NCBI GenBank assembly: GCA_943329595.2
Contig: CALQEM020000209.1
Span: 1-6,141 of the forward strand
Direction: 5' to 3'
DNA length: 6,141 nt
Origin: CAIYMF01 sp943329595
Lineage (GTDB): Bacteria > Actinomycetota > Actinomycetes > S36-B12 > CAIYMF01
The position numbers and the translations under genes were made by a program. Under the pieces are notes generated by a model, which did not search any database, had not been told where the DNA came from, and saw nothing but the letters and a program-made list of their open reading frames with translations. Of the stretch, positions 4,834 to 6,141 are shown piece after piece. Position 1 is the stretch's first letter. Each line of letters starts with the position of its first letter.

Positions 4834-5058
4834 ATGGTGGAAGCGACGCAGGCAGCGACCCAGCTCGCGCAGGACGTGCGCTCGCGCCGCGCCGCACTCA
4901 AACTCGGGCAGCAGGAGCTTGCCGAACTCTCAGGCACCTCGATCCGCTTCGTGCGCAATCTCGAACACGGCAAGGCGACTGCCCGAATGGACAAGGTCCT
5001 CGCCGTGCTTGAGGCGCTGGGGCTCGACCTGAGGGCTCAAGTGCGAGTCCCCGAATGA
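4834..5058 (+). CDS. hipB: HipB-like XRE-family antitoxin and autorepressor
   Basis: A 74-residue helix-turn-helix protein. The HTH covers about 14-60: LAQDVRSRRAALKLGQQELAEL is the first helices, SGTSIRFVRNLEHG the recognition region and KATARMDKVLAVLEALGL the following helices, a close fit to HipB/Y4mF-type antitoxins. ATG 4834 is chosen because GGAGG lies 7 nt upstream; an ATG at 4798 would extend the frame by 12 residues through O3 with no conserved sequence. HipB proteins are dimers that bind palindromes upstream of their own operon and hold HipA inactive. The three repeats at 4681-4821 are the obvious binding sites. It overlaps hipA at ATGA (5055-5058), so the two are translationally coupled. 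All parts look intact. Confidence 0.9.
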   Translation: MVEATQAATQLAQDVRSRRAALKLGQQELAELSGTSIRFVRNLEHGKATARMDKVLAVLEALGLDLRAQVRVPE

Positions 5059-6141
5059 CCGCCGGGGCGGCCTCGACTAGGCCTGACCCCAAGTCAGTTC
5101 TCAGCGCCGACGTGTATAAGGGGGATGTTCTCGCGGCACGTCTACGACGCACAACTGACGGCGTCGAGTTCCGCTATCTCGACGACTACCTGCGATCAGC
5201 ACGGGCACCGGTCGCCACGACGTTACCGCTGACTGATGAGCCGTGGACCCTCTCGGCGGGCGCCGTGCCAGCATTCTTTGCTGGTCTTCTACCGGAGGGC
5301 CGTCGACTCTCGAACCTGCGCCGGGCTGTGAAGACATCCGCCGACGACGACCTGTCCCTGTTACTGGCCGTCGGATCGGACACCGTCGGCGACGTCCGCG
5401 TTGTGGCCGAGGGCAGCGACCTGCAGTCGCCACGACCACTCGTTGAGGTCAAGCGGAACTTCAACGAGGTGCGCTTTGCCGATGTGCTCGGTGAAGCGGG
5501 CATTGTTGACCTGGTCGCGCTGGCAGGAGTGCAGGACAAAGCCTCGGCTCGAATACTGTCCGTGCCCATCACTCGGGCGGGTAGGCGATACATCCTCAAG
5601 GTTGATCCACCTGAGTTCCCGCACGTGGTCGTGAACGAGGACTACTTCCTCAGGCTGGCACGTCGCGCCCGATTCCCCGTGGTGAGCGCTCGCATCGTTT
5701 TCGATGCGACGGAGAGACCCGGTCTGCTCGTCGAGCGGTTCGACCGGGTGAGCATGCCCGACGGGTCAGCGAAGTCGTTAGCCGTCGAGGACGCAGCGCA
5801 GGTTCTTGGCCTTTACCCCGCCGACAAGTACGCGGTCAGTTCTGAACGAGTCGCCGAGGCTCTTTCCCGGCACTGCGCTGCACGTTTGCTGGCCTTGCGC
5901 GAGATCTACCGTCAGTTCTGCTTCGCCTGGCTCACCGGCAACGGAGACCTTCACGCGAAAAATCTCTCCGTCGTGCACGAGGAGGGCGAATGGCGTGTTG
6001 CGCCGGCCTATGACCTCCCGTCGACACTTCCGTACGGAGACAGCACCGCAGCACTCACGATTGGCGGGACAAACCGTGGGTTCTCCCGAAGACGCCTGCT
6101 GCAGTTTGGCGCAGCGATTGGCCTGCGCGAAACGGTCACCG
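5055..6141 (+). CDS. hipA: HipA-family serine/threonine kinase toxin (3' end outside window)
   Basis: ATG 5055 overlaps the hipB stop, and the frame stays open for 362 codons to the window edge; full HipA proteins have about 400-440 residues, so only the C-terminal end is missing. The N-terminal subdomain includes LSAGAVPAFFAGLLPEGRRL and the DLSLLLAVGSDTVGDV block. The kinase core follows: nucleotide-binding loop GVQDKASARI (from G158), Lys K182 in YILKVD, hinge-region ERFDR (227-231), catalytic loop GNGDLHAKN with D298 and N303, and metal-binding D320 in YDLPST. Characterised HipA kinases phosphorylate targets such as glutamyl-tRNA synthetase and cause growth arrest or persistence; the target here is unknown. 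The residue at the place of E. coli Ser150, just before the loop, appears to be Ala (ALAGVQDK against SVAGAQEK, from memory). Codons 95-116 are duplicated in the relic at 645-708. Confidence 0.95.
   Translation, partial: MTAGAASTRPDPKSVLSADVYKGDVLAARLRRTTDGVEFRYLDDYLRSARAPVATTLPLTDEPWTLSAGAVPAFFAGLLPEGRRLSNLRRAVKTSADDDLSLLLAVGSDTVGDVRVVAEGSDLQSPRPLVEVKRNFNEVRFADVLGEAGIVDLVALAGVQDKASARILSVPITRAGRRYILKVDPPEFPHVVVNEDYFLRLARRARFPVVSARIVFDATERPGLLVERFDRVSMPDGSAKSLAVEDAAQVLGLYPADKYAVSSERVAEALSRHCAARLLALREIYRQFCFAWLTGNGDLHAKNLSVVHEEGEWRVAPAYDLPSTLPYGDSTAALTIGGTNRGFSRRRLLQFGAAIGLRETVT

Noticed and set aside
5186..5624. Minus-strand frames opposite hipA
   Set aside because: Antisense shadows of hipA, which has all kinase motifs.

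Overview
The window is GC-rich DNA (about 60% G+C by eye) with actinobacterial traits: GTG starts, start/stop overlaps, TANNNT-type -10 boxes, a terminator hairpin without a U-run, and protein families of actinobacterial type. The genus cannot be fixed from the sequence. The left edge is ordinary chromosome: the 3' end of an FMN-binding domain gene, then a tRNA-His(GTG) gene with its own promoter, an encoded CCA end and a strong hairpin. Everything to the right looks like an accessory island of toxin-antitoxin (TA) modules lying downstream of the tRNA.

Island layout. (a) 403-1022 has no intact gene; it holds a long direct repeat (R1A), a short hipA fragment joined to it, and a second repeat (R2A) containing an 8-bp tandem array. 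(b) 1023-2581, minus strand: a complete AbiE-type (type IV) pair, the AbiEii nucleotidyltransferase toxin and the AbiEi winged-helix antitoxin, overlapping at GTGA. (c) Divergent from it at 2695-3133: an intact Phd-type antitoxin followed by a vapC PIN toxin wrecked by an internal deletion. (d) 3134-3659: the second copies, R2B then R1B, both in the same orientation as the first. (e) 3660-4617: a VbhA-like antitoxin and a Fic protein. (f) 4618-4833: three evenly spaced copies of a palindromic operator-like repeat. (g) 4834 to the window end: hipB (XRE regulator) and hipA (kinase toxin, cut by the window edge), overlapping at ATGA.

Four TA modules are therefore packed into about 5 kb: AbiE, a decayed Phd/VapC, VbhA/Fic and HipBA, plus a relic of a second hipA. 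The ~190-bp and ~105-bp direct repeats between modules, and the hipA fragment fused precisely to the end of R1A, suggest assembly by duplication, recombination and deletion. The most intriguing molecular observation is in the Fic module: the toxin lacks the second arginine of the Fic motif, and the antitoxin appears to lack the Ser/Glu of the inhibitory motif whose Glu normally pairs with that arginine. This looks like a coupled loss that may mean changed chemistry or changed inhibition.
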